In this document: positions 22,781 to 35,981 of the stretch, piece after piece
How the letters are laid out: every line of letters begins with the position of its first letter
How positions within the stretch are numbered: position 1 is the stretch's first letter
Assembly (NCBI GenBank): GCA_018907035.1
Contig: JACCIC010000053.1
Location: 2,814,001 to 2,878,000, forward strand
Length of the DNA: 64,000 nucleotides
Direction: 5' to 3'
Source of the DNA: Sycobia sp. Sy_11
Lineage: Eukaryota > Arthropoda > Insecta > Hymenoptera > Epichrysomallidae
The notes under the pieces: generated by a model
The model's database searches: none
The model's input: the letters and a program-made list of their open reading frames with translations, nothing else
Told to the model about the DNA's origin: nothing
Program-made: the position numbers and the translations under genes

Positions 22781-23487
22781 ACGCGATTAAATTTGACGAA
22801 AATTCCGCGACGATTACAGTCGGCGCGTAAGCGGGCTTGATGGTGGGTTTCGCAATGGGGGACCGTCGGGCGCTCGCGGGACGGTTGAACTGAGTGGAAG
22901 AGGGGGGGGCGGGGAGAAACGACAGCGCAGCTTCCCCGACCGGACCCGCGAGCCGAGCCCTCGGGAGTCACGCATTTCGTACGCATTTCGACACGCCGAG
23001 AAGTATTGACGAAACGTTTTTTCTTCTTCTTCTTCTTCTTTTGCCTCGAGTACCGACCCTCGTTGTTTATTATCACGGGGGGTGGGGGGCGTAGGAGGAA
23101 AGCGCTTGTTATTCGCCCAGTGCCCATTGTAGCAGCTTCTTACGCTCACCGAGGCGGCGTCGTACGTGTAATATATACACACACACCTATATATAATACA
23201 TATATGAGACACTGTGCGCCGGCATCGCCGAAAATACGCGCCTTCGCGGCCCCGGCGCGAAATCGCGTAACTCAAGCGCCACGAGCGCGCCGTGGAAACG
23301 GGGGGGGGTGGAAGGGTCCGCTTTAATGCACGCGAATCCTTATAACTTATCCGGCGAAGGGGCGAGGGAGGGGGTGGGGGAGGGGGATGGAGCTGCGCGG
23401 CGCGGAGAGCGTAGGTGGGAGAGGGAGCGATAAACAAGCGGGCAGTTTTGCCAGGCGCGTCCCGGGAAAAGTCGCGAAAACACCAAG

Positions 23488-23489
<2 letters not shown>

Positions 23490-23524
<35 letters not shown>
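23490..23524. repeat. (GA)n microsatellite
   Basis: 35 bp, faces (CT)n at 23624-23652. Confidence 0.95.
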
Positions 23525-23534
<10 letters not shown>

Positions 23535-23620
23535 CCCGCGGGTACCAGGGAGCAAGAGATCGGTGAGGGGGGATGGGGGAGGCTTCTATATAGGGTGGCT
23601 CCGCGAGAGAGTAACATCTC

Positions 23621-23623
<3 letters not shown>

Positions 23624-23652
<29 letters not shown>
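23624..23652. repeat. (CT)n microsatellite
   Basis: 29 bp. Confidence 0.95.
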
Positions 23653-23658
<6 letters not shown>

Positions 23659-23960
23659 ACTCTGTACCGCGCTCGCAGCCGCGCGAATAATCTCTCTCCC
23701 GCGCCAGCTCTCCCAGTGGTATAAAGTCCGGGCGCGCGGCCAGTCCTTCCCCCTCACCCCTCTTTCCCTCTCGCCCCACCGACGAGGCGAGTGATGAATT
23801 TAATTATTCCCATCGCGTGCTCCCCGAGAGCCCGAGCGCGCCCGCGCAGGGCCGAGCGCTCGCGCGAGTATTTACGAGCCAGATAAAAGTTCGAGCGTCT
23901 AAGTTTTATCGGGGACCCCCATCGCCGTCCTTCTCTCTGTACACACATACGTGTATATAC

Positions 23961-23970
<10 letters not shown>

Positions 23971-23994
<24 letters not shown>
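23971..23994. repeat. (AT)n microsatellite
   Basis: 24 bp, with further AT/AC runs upstream. Confidence 0.93.
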
Positions 23995-23996
<2 letters not shown>

Positions 23997-24294
23997 ATAC
24001 ATGTATACATGCCGGGCGAAGAAGTCCCTCTTTCCCTCTCCCTCCCTCTCTCTAAGCTCGCCCCTCTTGCCGTACAAGCCGCGCGCACCGCGCGTGGGAA
24101 GGATATAGAGCTCCATTCGCGGTAAATTTGCGGCCTCGCGATGCCGATCTGTGTGTATGCGTGTGCGTGCGCGCGCGTGTGTGTGTATACGTTTGTGGGC
24201 GCGCGCCTGCTTGTAGGATATTTTTCACTGCTTTGTTATTCTGAAAAGAGCGAGAGCTCTGTGCTCGGACGATTAAATCGCGGGACGCGTGGAA

Positions 24295-24300
<6 letters not shown>

Positions 24301-24357
<57 letters not shown>
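24301..24357. repeat. (AT)n microsatellite
   Basis: 57 bp. Confidence 0.95.
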
Positions 24358-24359
<2 letters not shown>

Positions 24360-24363
<4 letters not shown>

Positions 24364-25473
24364 GCACTGTGTTGTTCTGGCGAGTTGAACTACTTTGACG
24401 ATGGAAGCGAGGAAATTCTCGAGTAGGTTGGGTTTCATGGTGGGGTTACGTCGTATGTGGGTGGTCGACGGATACGATTGGCCAAAACAACGGATACACT
24501 GGTTATACTATATATGCTGCGTAAAAATATGAAGTTTTTGGTCATTATTCCTTATTCGATTGTAAGTAATGATTATAGTTATGTGCGCATTCCATTTAAG
24601 AATATACTAATATAATTGTTAGAAACTTATTTTTGCTTTATAAATTTGCAGTATAAATTTCATCCTATAAGAATGCCTTTGGTAGATTTTTTCAGATAAT
24701 TCTGAAAAATATATGTTAACTGAAAACTTATTCCATCTAGGAGATTCTTTATATCGTTTAATTGGAAAAAAATTCTTTATGGCAAGAAATTTTTAGTCGA
24801 CGAAAGCTGGTTTGTTGGCAAGCTCGGGGGCAAGTCTTAACAAATTCCACGAATTTTCTAGGAATTTGAGCAAATTTTGGTAACGTTCATGAGACTCTGT
24901 ATACGCAAGTGGGTTTTGATTAATTTAAATAAAGCCCACAGCAACTTTTAAAGAATTCTTGCAGCTTCTATCGAAGTCTAGAATCTTCTAGATTTTCATG
25001 AAGGTGACAAATTTTGGTGGTTTACCCAAAAAGTTGCCAAGTTTCGCGAGTCGTCGCTATCAATTGCGCCCACGAATGCAAATTTTAATCGCACGGCAAT
25101 GTCTGTAAATTTTCTAGACAGCGTGTACAGTAAATTTATTTTCATCTCAATTTTTATCCTTGAAATATTTCATTATAAGTTCAAGTATAAATTTAACGCG
25201 TCTTTTTTTTTTTTTTTAATAAAGCTCGACTATTTTCGAAGCTATTTTCATTGTACTTCTCTTGTCAATTACTCTAAAGAATTATCCATAATAAATACTA
25301 ATTCTCCATAAACACCATGTTAATAGTGTAATTTCTGTTGATATACAACGATAATATGTGCCATGATAGAAACGGAAGTGTTATTAAAAAACAATATAAT
25401 AGGTTCGAAGTTACAGGAGAGCGAAGTTGCAGTAACGGAAAAAAGGTTCGGATCGAAGCCTTTAATATATATC

Positions 25474-25521
<48 letters not shown>

Positions 25522-25920
25522 CAAAAGAGATCTATAGTTGATCATTGTGTTTCCTCCTATAACTCTCTGGTGTTATCAATGACTTGAAAACAATTTACAC
25601 TTACTTAATAAAAATGAGCTTTCTTGAAATTTTAGCCGAAAAATGTTTGTACACGTACAGCTAAGAATCTGTCGAGTATCTAGCAGTGTCTAATCTCCGG
25701 AACCGAGATAAAATCTCTTTAAAAGAATTTTTTTAGCCCTCAAAAATTTTCGCACTTTCTATCTCGCCACCTCAGTTCCTGTTGCAGCTATTCCCATATT
25801 CAAAGATTCCACCTCCCCATCAACTTATCATCACGAGCGCGACGGCTGATCTTTAAGGGTTCTAAAAATCCTCGATCGAATCTCGCTTATACGCCTGCAG
25901 CGGTAGCATCGCCATACTAT
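24360..25920. other. AT-rich, nothing recognised
   Basis: AT-rich DNA with one (AG)n tract at 25477-25516. No gene seen. Confidence 0.6.
25477..25516. repeat. (AG)n microsatellite
   Basis: 40 bp, one of few in an AT-rich block. Confidence 0.95.
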
Positions 25921-25928
25921 ATACTATA

Positions 25929-25931
<3 letters not shown>

Positions 25932-25970
<39 letters not shown>
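25932..25970. repeat. (TA)n microsatellite
   Basis: 39 bp. Confidence 0.95.
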
Positions 25971-25974
<4 letters not shown>

Positions 25975-26252
25975 CGGCAAGAGTCTCGCACTTTTAATTC
26001 GACTCCCCCCTCCGCCCACGTGGCGAGCGAGTCGTACGCGGACGAAGATATCATAGGGCAGCACGGCAAGAACGCGACGACAGACCGCGCGAGGAACGGC
26101 CCGCCGGGACGGATCGTACGAGCGAGTCGTCTAGATAAAAGCGTCCGGATTGATATAACTGCGATAAAAAGAGAAGAGCGCTTTATGCGCGAGCTTAGCG
26201 TCAGGCGGGATTGGCCTTTGATAGATTTTGATACGCTGCGCGCGTACTGTAC

Positions 26253-26315
<63 letters not shown>

Positions 26316-26540
26316 TATATGCGCAACACAAGTACGATACACCGGTGAGTTGCGGAAATTTTCTCCAGAGCCCGTGGTCTTGTCGGATGTTCTTCGCGAG
26401 TTTTCGGCGATGCGATCGCGCGCGGTTCGTACGGGGCGATAGTTCGTTGGTTCGTTGCGTTACGCCTGCGCACGCATTTAGGTATATCGCAATTGTTGAA
26501 TTGCACCATGTTCGCACAGCCGAACGATGAATCGCATGAA
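25971..26540. other. small CpG-rich island
   Basis: Between two (TA)n tracts and split by a third feature of the same kind at 26262-26313. A plus-strand frame 25969-26442 reads through the repeat and is not supported as a gene. Confidence 0.5.
26262..26313. repeat. (TA)n microsatellite
   Basis: 52 bp. Confidence 0.95.
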
Positions 26541-28030
26541 ACTCGTGAGATTCGCATGGCGATAGACGAGACTCGCATTTTTACCGATAGAGCAGAAAAT
26601 TCTCTGCTCCAAACAATGTGATATTCGAGCATTGTATTATTGTAAATTTGAATTAAACACGCTTTTTATATAGGTGAATATATATATGTATATTCGAGAT
26701 CGTTGCTAAAGTTAACTGAAAATTATCGAACGACGCGTAAATGACAATATATATTATAGATTTTACTAATAATTTTTAGTTATAAAACATTAAAAACAAC
26801 CTCATGTCCGTAAGGTTTGACGAATCTACTTGAAACTTTGCAGATATGCAAAATAAAGGGCGCGATATTGTCTAGTTTTTTTTTAAAATAATTCAACATT
26901 TACATAATACATATAAAACTCTTGAAATCAGAGCACTTTTTACTCAATCGATAGATATGAGCGGTCGACAAACCCGTTGAGCCGTATTACGATTATTACT
27001 TTTGTAAGGGATTGCTGTGTATTAATAGCGCCGCGGCATACATCGCGGAGGCAAGGCTGAAAGTTTTCGTGGATTATTGTTTCTCTGCTCCGGCTTTATC
27101 GGATAATTATAGTCGTACGGCGAGAGGCATAAATTTCCCGGGCGCTATCGGCACGCCGTTCCACGAGAAACATTATTGCCACCGATATATCGAGGCGAAC
27201 GTATCTATATATATCTATATATATAATGTGCAGTTGAAAATTAATTAAACAGATAAGGGCATTAAATCTATATTGATTCTACGGCTGCTTATATATGCGC
27301 GGGGGGGGGAAATAATAATGTATATCTTGACATGGCGACCGATTTATATATACGAGTACGCATTATTGATGTAAAATCCGACGTTTAATCGGCCGCTGTT
27401 TTCTCCGCTCGTGGAAAAATATATAACTTTATGTTTTTCGATTCGGTCCGAAAATCCGATTTGATATTTAGTCACGAGCAAGTTCTGGACAAACTGTTGA
27501 TTTTGTAAAATTAGACATTGAAGAAATTGGCACTCTTCGTAACTTATAGGCCGTAAAGCAGAACTTTAAAAAATTTTCTGTAGTAAACAGCGCCCAAGGT
27601 CCTGTGAAGTGGATCTGAAGGGTTCCTGTACTCATGTACGATATGTATAAGTTGTACGGCAAAAATTTTTCGTTAGAGTACATGAAAAGTATCCAATTTG
27701 TATACGCGTACGTGAAGACCAACCTTACAAACAGTTTGTGAAGTATCTGCTATTAGCATACTCTGTCGCAAAAATTATTTTAACAAAAATCCCCGTACAC
27801 TATATATCAATAAAATAAGTAATTAGAGCAAACTATTCTAAACACGTTGAATATGATATATCTAAAATTCATTTGAAATAAATAACTTTATGACAGAGAA
27901 GCCCCTTTGAATATCGATCCTATAGCTTTAATATTTACTCACCTCATTTTTCTATTGTCAAAACGTGCTATTCTGCGAGAAGGTGAGAATTGTATATTTA
28001 TTTCCAAATCCGAATTCTATATTATGTCAT
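26541..28030. other. AT-rich, nothing recognised
   Basis: No recognisable gene. A minus-strand frame at 27468-27722 (84 codons) has no known motif. Confidence 0.6.
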
Positions 28031-28663
28031 TAGCGGGCGGTAAAATAGGAAACGCCCCCCACCCCCCGCCCCGCCGAATGAAGGCTGAACATGGGCGGCT
28101 AAAAAGCCTCGTTACAATATCTCCTTGATTACGCGCAGACGCGTAACTCCGGGGCAATAAATCAAGTGCATCCGGAATTCATTAGTATAAATCCGTTGCT
28201 ATAACGTTCGTACGGCTCGCGTACGTGAACACGAGCAGCCGTAGTACGACGTACTGCTCGACGCTCGCTCGCATTTATTCTTCTAATACGTGCGCAATCC
28301 GATAGGTTTTCCGAGGTTCTTGCACCCCCCTCTCCCTTCAACCCTCCGCGCCCCATCCGCCACCGGGAATAATTAGCGACGGTTCGCGCGCGCATTATTG
28401 CCGCCCAATATCGTTTGCCCCCCCGCCCCCTCTCGCCGGCGTGGACGGCGGCGCGGCGCGGCGGTCGCCGATGGGACTCTCGCGCTGCGGAAACCGTCGG
28501 AAAAGCACGCGGCGTTTCCTCTTTCGCGGCCGTCCGGCCATCCGCTCTCCTGCCCCATGCCATATTTTTGGCCTCACCCCGCCCCTCTGGCGCCTATTAT
28601 AATACACCCGTACGTCAATAGAGAGCGGATTGCAAACTCTCTCCCTTTCTCCCCACCGTGTCG

Positions 28664-28670
<7 letters not shown>

Positions 28671-28719
<49 letters not shown>
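28671..28719. repeat. (TC)n microsatellite
   Basis: 49 bp. Confidence 0.95.
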
Positions 28720-28722
<3 letters not shown>

Positions 28723-29203
28723 ACGCCGGTATCGCAGCCAAGCCAGGCGGCGCGGTCCGTATAACGTCCGGCCGTATAACTAACCGGATTCCAGGGCGCG
28801 GAGCCGGTACGCCGCGCCGCACGGCCTATACGCCCAGCGCGGAATACGGCAAATCTATGGGCTCGTATCCGCGCGGCGGAGGGTTGGGGGGGGTGGGGGG
28901 TGGGAGGGTGACGGCAGCGAGAGTGAGCCGTACACCGTACCCGACCGGCCAAATGGACGCGGCAATAACGGCCCGTTAACGCTAATTCGCGGAATTCTGA
29001 TTGACGACGCGGCGGCCGGCGTCGGCGGTGGAAGGCAGGAAGCGCGTCGCTCCCCCCCCCCCTTCCCACCCGCCCACACTCATCCAGCGCTTCGTTCAGC
29101 CCGGACGGGGGTGTTGGGGCGAGCGTGAGCGAGGGAGAGAGAGCGAGAGAGGGGGGATGGAGGAGGGTCGAAGGGGACCAATCAAGAGGCGGGGAGAGTG
29201 CGC

Positions 29204-29207
<4 letters not shown>

Positions 29208-29257
<50 letters not shown>
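29208..29257. repeat. (TA)n microsatellite
   Basis: 50 bp. Confidence 0.95.
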
Positions 29258-29258
<1 letters not shown>

Positions 29259-29924
29259 GTATCCCAGTCGCTATGTACGAGCGCGTAACCCGAGGAAAAG
29301 TCCGGAAAATTTTCCGCGCTGCCGTGCTACTGCTGGAAAGAGGGGGGAGGGGGGCGGAGGAGGCCGCTGTGTGCAGCGGGCGCCCGTATGCGGGACACGC
29401 GCGCGCACTTATCGATTTGGCCGGCGCGCGGTCTCTATGTCTATGCGGTGCCGCCGCTGCTGCTGCCGCTGCTGCTGCCGCTGCGCCCGCTCGGGGCGGC
29501 GAGGTGCTGCCGCAAGGCTATTTTCGGAAAATAAAACTCATTCCGCGTGTGCTGGGGTAAGGGGGCGGTGGGCTGGTGGAGAGGGGGGATGGTGGGAAAG
29601 CCGCTCCTTCCTTTTTCGGCCATTTCCCGCTCCCCTCGCTGCGCCGAGGGTTGGCGCTTTAGATATAGGCCAGCGCCCCGCGTAGGAAGAAATTTGCCTG
29701 TCGGGGTCGCGCTACCGTATAAATGTGCATATGTACATGGTACATATACCTATAGAAAATTCATTTACAAGCGCTGTTTTTTCTTTTGTTTTTGGAAAGA
29801 CTTGTGCAAAATATATACTAGTTAATGTCTCTGTCTATTGGCGTGGAGCTCATTCTGGTATATTTTATGCTTCCTATGACGTTCAGACATCCGTAATTTT
29901 AGTTGATAGTTGATAAAGAAAAAG

Positions 29925-30842
29925 AGTAGTGAAGGCGTATCGTATGTCGATGATACAGCCAGATAAAGCTGTGATGACAGCAGGGAAAATATGGAAAGGT
30001 GTAAAAATAAAAATGAACAAAAATTTAGAAGTTGCAATCTGCCTAAAATTGAATGAATTATAAGTAAATATAAGCAAAATTGTATTTATAACCTTTGGTA
30101 ATGACTGTAATAGCATTCCTAGAAAAATTAGAGATAAAAATTAATAACGAAGAAGTCAAACAGGTCAATGTAAATATTTAAATATCTCGTTATAAACTAA
30201 AATGGAATGAGCATATACATTACGTTTTAAGTAGACTAAACATTAAATCTTTGTGTTAAACAAATTAAAAAAATTTATGAACATTGATAAATAAAAATGG
30301 TATATTATGCTTTCCTATATAGCACAATAAGCTATGGTATTAGAGTTCGTGTTGATGGTGCCTATAAAAATAACCTATTGCCTCTGCAAAGTATTCAAAA
30401 TCAAATAATGAATAGTATATAAGAATACTATGGCACAAAAAAGCCAATTAATTTAAACTTTAATATACTTAAAATTAATTTAAACTTTAATTTTACTACT
30501 AATTTTATTAAAAATTTGATATAAATACTTTGACTTAAAAGCTTAAAATATCAATATTGACGAAGTAAATGCTGTATATATAATGTTAAATAGTAGAACG
30601 AGAAAAAAAAACTTTACAAACCTCTACATGACGACAAAAGTAATGCAATATCATAAGAAGGTAGCTTTATAAGTCTTCTTTTCGTTTTTCATTACATATA
30701 CTTATATTAAAAGTTTTAAAAAGAAAGAAAGTACTTATATTTAAAATCAGCGAAGAGAAAGCTCGTTCATCTATATTGAATAATGTATACTATATATATA
30801 TATATGTCATGGAATTGGTATGAAATAAATAAATAAAAAAAT
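29925..30842 (+). mobile_element. 5'-truncated non-LTR retrotransposon (LINE) remnant
   Basis: The segment starts just before a reverse transcriptase catalytic box and ends in a short ATAAATAAAT-type tail at about 30821-30842, as expected when reverse transcription begins at the 3' end and stops early. Upstream domains (endonuclease, fingers) are absent. Coding similarity runs in the plus direction but across shifted frames. The motifs resemble the CR1/Jockey group of LINEs. I cannot assign a clade with certainty, and no target-site duplication was identified. The surrounding DNA is AT-rich and without host genes. Confidence 0.82.
29931..30690 (+). pseudogene. reverse transcriptase C-terminal part, decayed
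   Basis: The frame GVSYVDDTA at 29934-29960 contains the reverse transcriptase active-site box, with YVDD coded at 29943-29954. Frames then shift, but the order of downstream motifs is that of LINE reverse transcriptases: an ISKIVFITFG-like block near 30075-30100, KLKWNEHIHYVLSRL-like sequence near 30198-30240, MVYYAFLYSTISYGI near 30298-30343, a thumb-like NNLLPLQSIQNQIMNSI near 30370-30420, and an NSRTRKKNFTNLYM block near 30588-30630. Several stops and indels make it non-functional. Known role of the family: reverse transcription at a nicked chromosomal target. Confidence 0.82.
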
Positions 30843-31205
30843 CCATGGATTGTAAAAGTCGAGCTCAAAAACGTGTAATATACTTTATTCTGCTAAACAA
30901 CTTAATATAATGTTTATCAAAGTATTAAATTCAACGAACACCATATCTACGTTAACGCTATTTCCCAGGATTTTCCGTTCACATTAATTTTTTCACACTT
31001 TTACTAATTCTATAAATACGCCAATTATTTTATAAATATATCAATTATTATAACTTAGTATATGAAGTTCGACCAAAAAAAACACTTACCACCAAATTTA
31101 AAGGTCATAGATTAGAAAAGAAGTAAAAACATTATTATATAGATGCACAATACAACCTTCCCACAAACGTCCAATTCTAGGGCAATTTCGTGTGGCTATC
31201 CCAAA

Positions 31206-31261
<56 letters not shown>

Positions 31262-31330
31262 TTATCATTTTTGCCCGATAAAAATGAACGTTAGTGGGAA
31301 GGGAGACGGGGGAATTGCGGGAGCGATACC
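30843..31330. other. AT-rich, nothing recognised
   Basis: Flank of the LINE remnant, with a (TA)n tract at 31208-31258. Confidence 0.6.
31208..31258. repeat. (TA)n microsatellite
   Basis: 51 bp. Confidence 0.95.
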
Positions 31331-32110
<780 letters not shown>

Positions 32111-33480
32111 TTTGACCGTTATTCGGGGGTTTCGCGAGGGTCGTATTATCGCCATGAAATTAAGATTACCGAGTCCCTCGCCTTTGCCGCGCGTTATTAT
32201 ACATACCGGAAATTCTCGAATATTTTAATATACTACGTAGCGGGAGTTATATATAGGCTGCTATTTTTACACGAAAGTTCCCCCCCCCCCATTCGACTTT
32301 GATACATTTACGAGCCGACGCTTCTGAGAACAATGTAAAAACCAAAGAGGCGAGCAATAACAGGGCATGAAAAATCCAATTTACAGACATTGATTATTTA
32401 CTCCGTGCAAGTAAGAACTTGCATAAAACAATCGAGGCATACGTAGCGCTAGAGAATATCTTTTTAATTCAAGAAAATATGTACTCAATAATTGAAAATT
32501 AATAAATATTTTTAGCCGTCTCACGGTCTTAATAAAATAGCTTAATTATAATGACAGCCGAACTCTGTAGAATCTGAAATATAGATTTAATATTTTGAGA
32601 AAAACTGTTTTATCAATTTTACATTTTAAGACTATATATTTTGGAAAGCTTGTAAAACTGATAAAAATCTTTGCCAGTTTACAACAGTTCACGTAAGTAC
32701 AATTTTAATTTTTAATTATGAAAAATTTTTGTTTATGAAAATTTTTAATTATGAAAAACGTTGTTACGATATCTTAGAAAAGAGTGGCCGTGAATATTGA
32801 TCTTTATTCGCCTGTTCATTCGCCAATTCACAGATATAGGTATGAAACAGGCCGGCGACATTGGATATAAAATTAATAATTGTAGACAATTCTGGCGAGG
32901 ACTGTTTTTTATTTTTGGAAAATTTTCGATATAAAAATTACTGTCGCTATAATATTTCTGCCAAATTAATCTGTTAAATTCTTACCCAAAGTACACTGAG
33001 AAGGTGAACTTATTCCCAAAAAATGAATTGAATGTCCGAAAATAATCCGATATTTTTTCGACCATAGCAAATGTTTATATTGAGTTTTAAAAAAAAAACT
33101 CCCCTCCCCCCAACCACGGTGACGAGTAAAACCATCGTCATTACGAGAAAATTCCCCAATCCTTCAAGGTAGGATGATTTTTTAAAACATTGCAATATAC
33201 AAAAAAACAAAAATGACTCCTCATTTCAATTTCTCTTCGCAACGACTACGTAAACTCGATACCAAATCCGTGCACGTCTATGTTTTCACGCTTCTCTAAA
33301 ACAAAAAAAATGAAGAAAAAAACTACCGTGAAAACAGAAACGGGCAATTCTTGCGGTCACTCTTTATTGACCATAATACCAGCGCTACGGCATCGATTTA
33401 AATTCAAATAGCCTCTCACATTCGCCGATCGCCTTCTTAAAAAAAAAAAATTATTCGCATAAAAGACAAGCGCCTATCAT
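32111..33480. other. AT-rich, nothing recognised
   Basis: Includes a near-tandem duplication of a TTTTTAATTATGAAAAA block at about 32707-32758. Otherwise featureless. Confidence 0.55.
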
Positions 33481-33884
33481 CCCCGCTCGATCCCGTTCGC
33501 TCAATTAGAGCCCAAGGGGATTATTTTATTGCGAAAAAGTCACGCCGTAAAGATCATCATACGACCGCTATTATTATCTAAAAATCTTCGAACAGCGAAC
33601 GTTTTTTCGTACGCATAAACATAGCGCGGGCGCGCGCGCGCGCACACGTCTACATTATACGTACTTTCGCGAATAATCTGAGCCGTGGTCGTTCTCGCTT
33701 TTGCGCGACGTTTTCGCGCGCTATGCATTATGCAAAAATTTTCAGGTATAGAGAGTCGTAAAAAAAAAAAAATCCCCTCCTCACCCGCCACGCCGCGTCG
33801 CGCCGGCATACGACCATATTTAGACTACTGTAAAGCTCCGCGCCGCGCGAGGGACTATAATACACGGGGGAAAGAGATAAACGA

Positions 33885-33905
33885 ACGACGACGACGACGA
33901 CGACG
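33885..33905. repeat. (ACG)n triplet repeat
   Basis: 21 bp. Confidence 0.9.
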
Positions 33906-34010
33906 TTGACTTCTCCTCGGGTCGACCGACGCTATGCGCTCGGCTGATGCCGATCTTCTTCCGAGAAAAGTCGTATAAGTTTTTGTGAGTGGGCCGTTAC
34001 GCTCCTTTTT

Positions 34011-34073
34011 TCTCTCTCTCTCTCTCTCTCTCTCCCTCCTTCTACTCCTCCTCCTCCTCCTCCTCCTCCTCCT
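34011..34073. repeat. (TC)n followed by (TCC)n
   Basis: TC to 34034 and TCC at 34045-34073. Confidence 0.93.
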
Positions 34074-34325
34074 CTTCTACTTCTTGTTCCACGTCCTACC
34101 GCGGCTCTTGTTTCTTACATCACGCTACGGCGCGCGCAACGGGGGCGCGGGAATACAGATTCATTTGAATATTTCTTTATTCGTTATAATGAAAAACGAG
34201 ATTAAATCGGTAATGGAGGACGAGGGGGGGGAGGGGTGGAGAAGAAAGCGTTTGCGCATTTGGTTAACCCATTTCCTCCGCCTGCCACCCTACCCCCCTC
34301 TTCGTTTAAGGCCGAGGATTGAGTA

Positions 34326-34327
<2 letters not shown>

Positions 34328-34364
<37 letters not shown>
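34328..34364. repeat. (GA)n microsatellite
   Basis: 37 bp. Confidence 0.95.
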
Positions 34365-34372
<8 letters not shown>

Positions 34373-34380
34373 AGCAGCGG

Positions 34381-35981
34381 TGTAGTACAGTGAATATAAA
34401 TCGCCGGCATGATTTTATTGTGGAAAAATGTAGTAAAAATAATTTTTATATCCCCGGCGAGATATATCTCTACGCTTATACGGAATTGAAGACTCGTGAA
34501 ATACAGATGTTGACGCCCGACTTAATTATCTTACAAGCCATCGGAGTCACTTTTATTGCTCGCAGTAAAAGGAAGAAAAAAAAAAGAGAATGAAACAAGA
34601 AAAACGTAACGCTGACCGAAAGTACGTCGTAAAATTCCCCTCCCCCCACCCTTTTATTTAATCTAAATTGTTATAAGTGTAGATGGGAGGGGGGGGGGGA
34701 ATTAATTCCATTGGCTCATTTATTTCGAGCGGTCGGTCGATCAGCTCTCAACGAGCATTACATCTATTTTTACACTGGCCCGGGAAAGCAGCCTTGCAAT
34801 CGTAACCTCGCTCCGCGAAAATAGTGGCATTTCATTCTCTGCGATTTTCTACAGTCGTTTACTTGAACAATTTTTGCTTTTAAACTGATATTTTTACAAT
34901 TGCTGCGGACGAAAGAGTTCAGCCGGACTTTGAAAATTTTCCGCTTCGCCAGAGGTGTCGCGCGAATGCCCACCGATGGTAAGCTTAAGTCATCCAGACG
35001 CGCACATAACTTTCACAATCTCGTTTTTCCTCTCTTCGCCCAAGGCGGACTTTGAAAAATTCTACGCCTGTAGCATACCGTACTAGATGCATTTTCTACA
35101 TTAATTTCAAAACATTAATATAAATATGTTGATCGTCTCCGAGCCGTGACAGTACGCCGATCTCAATATCGGATATTCCACGTAATTTTGTAGATCTCGT
35201 ATTATGAAGTCCAAGATTACTATATCATGCTTATGCATTTACGAACTGTCGTAGGATAATTGCAGAAAAATCAACGAGACACGCTGTGAGAAATTGCTTG
35301 CGATTTTTCTTTTATAGTCGTTAATACGCGTTTGAAATAAAGATTCGCGTTAAAATGAATCAGATAATCATAATCGCGGATAATGGAAATTTCATTCGTG
35401 TACCAGGGGATGCACGTGCGCATTAGCAGGGGGCACGGAGGGTCTCTCCACTTTTCGCTCATGTTTTTAGTCGGTTTTCTAGCGAGTGTAGCGCGCGGTA
35501 ATGCCGAATACCGTTGAGTACGTATGAGAATTTCGTCCAATTCAAGAACATTATTAAATATTTCGCGAGTACAGGCACTTTAAAATTTTAATTTTACCAA
35601 TAATATTAAGGGTAAGAAACCATACATTTATGATATATAGTATACCTTCAGAAAATTTTTTGTTCGCAAAATCACTAAGTAAAAATAATAAACAACGTTT
35701 ATTACTAAAGCGAATGGTAAAATGAGAAATAATTTATTCTTTTTAACATTAAAGATATCTTTAAAAGTGTCGTCTCATATGGATATTCATTGATAGATGA
35801 TAAGTTATGACGTTGCGTAGGAATGTAAAAGAGAAGTTTTTTTTTTTGATAAATAAAACATGTCTGCTTGAAAGATTAAGAATTTTTTGCCGAAGAGCTA
35901 GAATTTGTAACAATAATTCGATTATGTTAATAAAAAATGGTTCTGTTTAAAAATAATAAAGCGTTATCGAAATCAAAGGGG
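34381..35981. other. mostly AT-rich, nothing recognised
   Basis: Short open frames at 34390-34593 (plus) and 34770-34973 (minus) match no family. Confidence 0.55.

Larger units (their letters stand above)
22781..24300. other. CpG-rich island with facing (GA)n and (CT)n
   Basis: GC-rich sequence with (TTC)n, (GA)n, (CT)n and (AT)n tracts. A 267-codon minus-strand frame (22814-23617) crosses the repeats and is not convincing as a protein. Confidence 0.55.
28031..29720. other. large CpG-rich island
   Basis: Very CpG-rich DNA with (TC)n at 28671-28719, (TA)n at 29208-29257 and a GCC/GCT run near 29450-29483 that reads as poly-alanine on the plus strand. A strong donor-like GGGTAAGG follows at about 29554-29561. 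An exon is possible but not shown. Confidence 0.5.
33481..34380. other. CpG-rich island with triplet repeats
   Basis: Contains (ACG)n, (TC)n, (TCC)n and (GA)n tracts and alternating CG near 33630. No exon supported. Confidence 0.55.

Noticed and set aside
22814..23617. 267-codon minus-strand frame
   Set aside because: Crosses (GA)n, GC-rich and (TTC)n sequence and is Ser/Pro/Arg-rich with no domain. Opposing frames are equally open.
28232..28260. CGAGCAG...CTGCTCG imperfect palindrome
   Set aside because: Only 7-bp arms in CpG-rich DNA, where such matches are common.
32707..32758. Near-tandem duplication of an AT-rich block
   Set aside because: Low-complexity A/T sequence makes this match weak evidence of anything beyond replication slippage.
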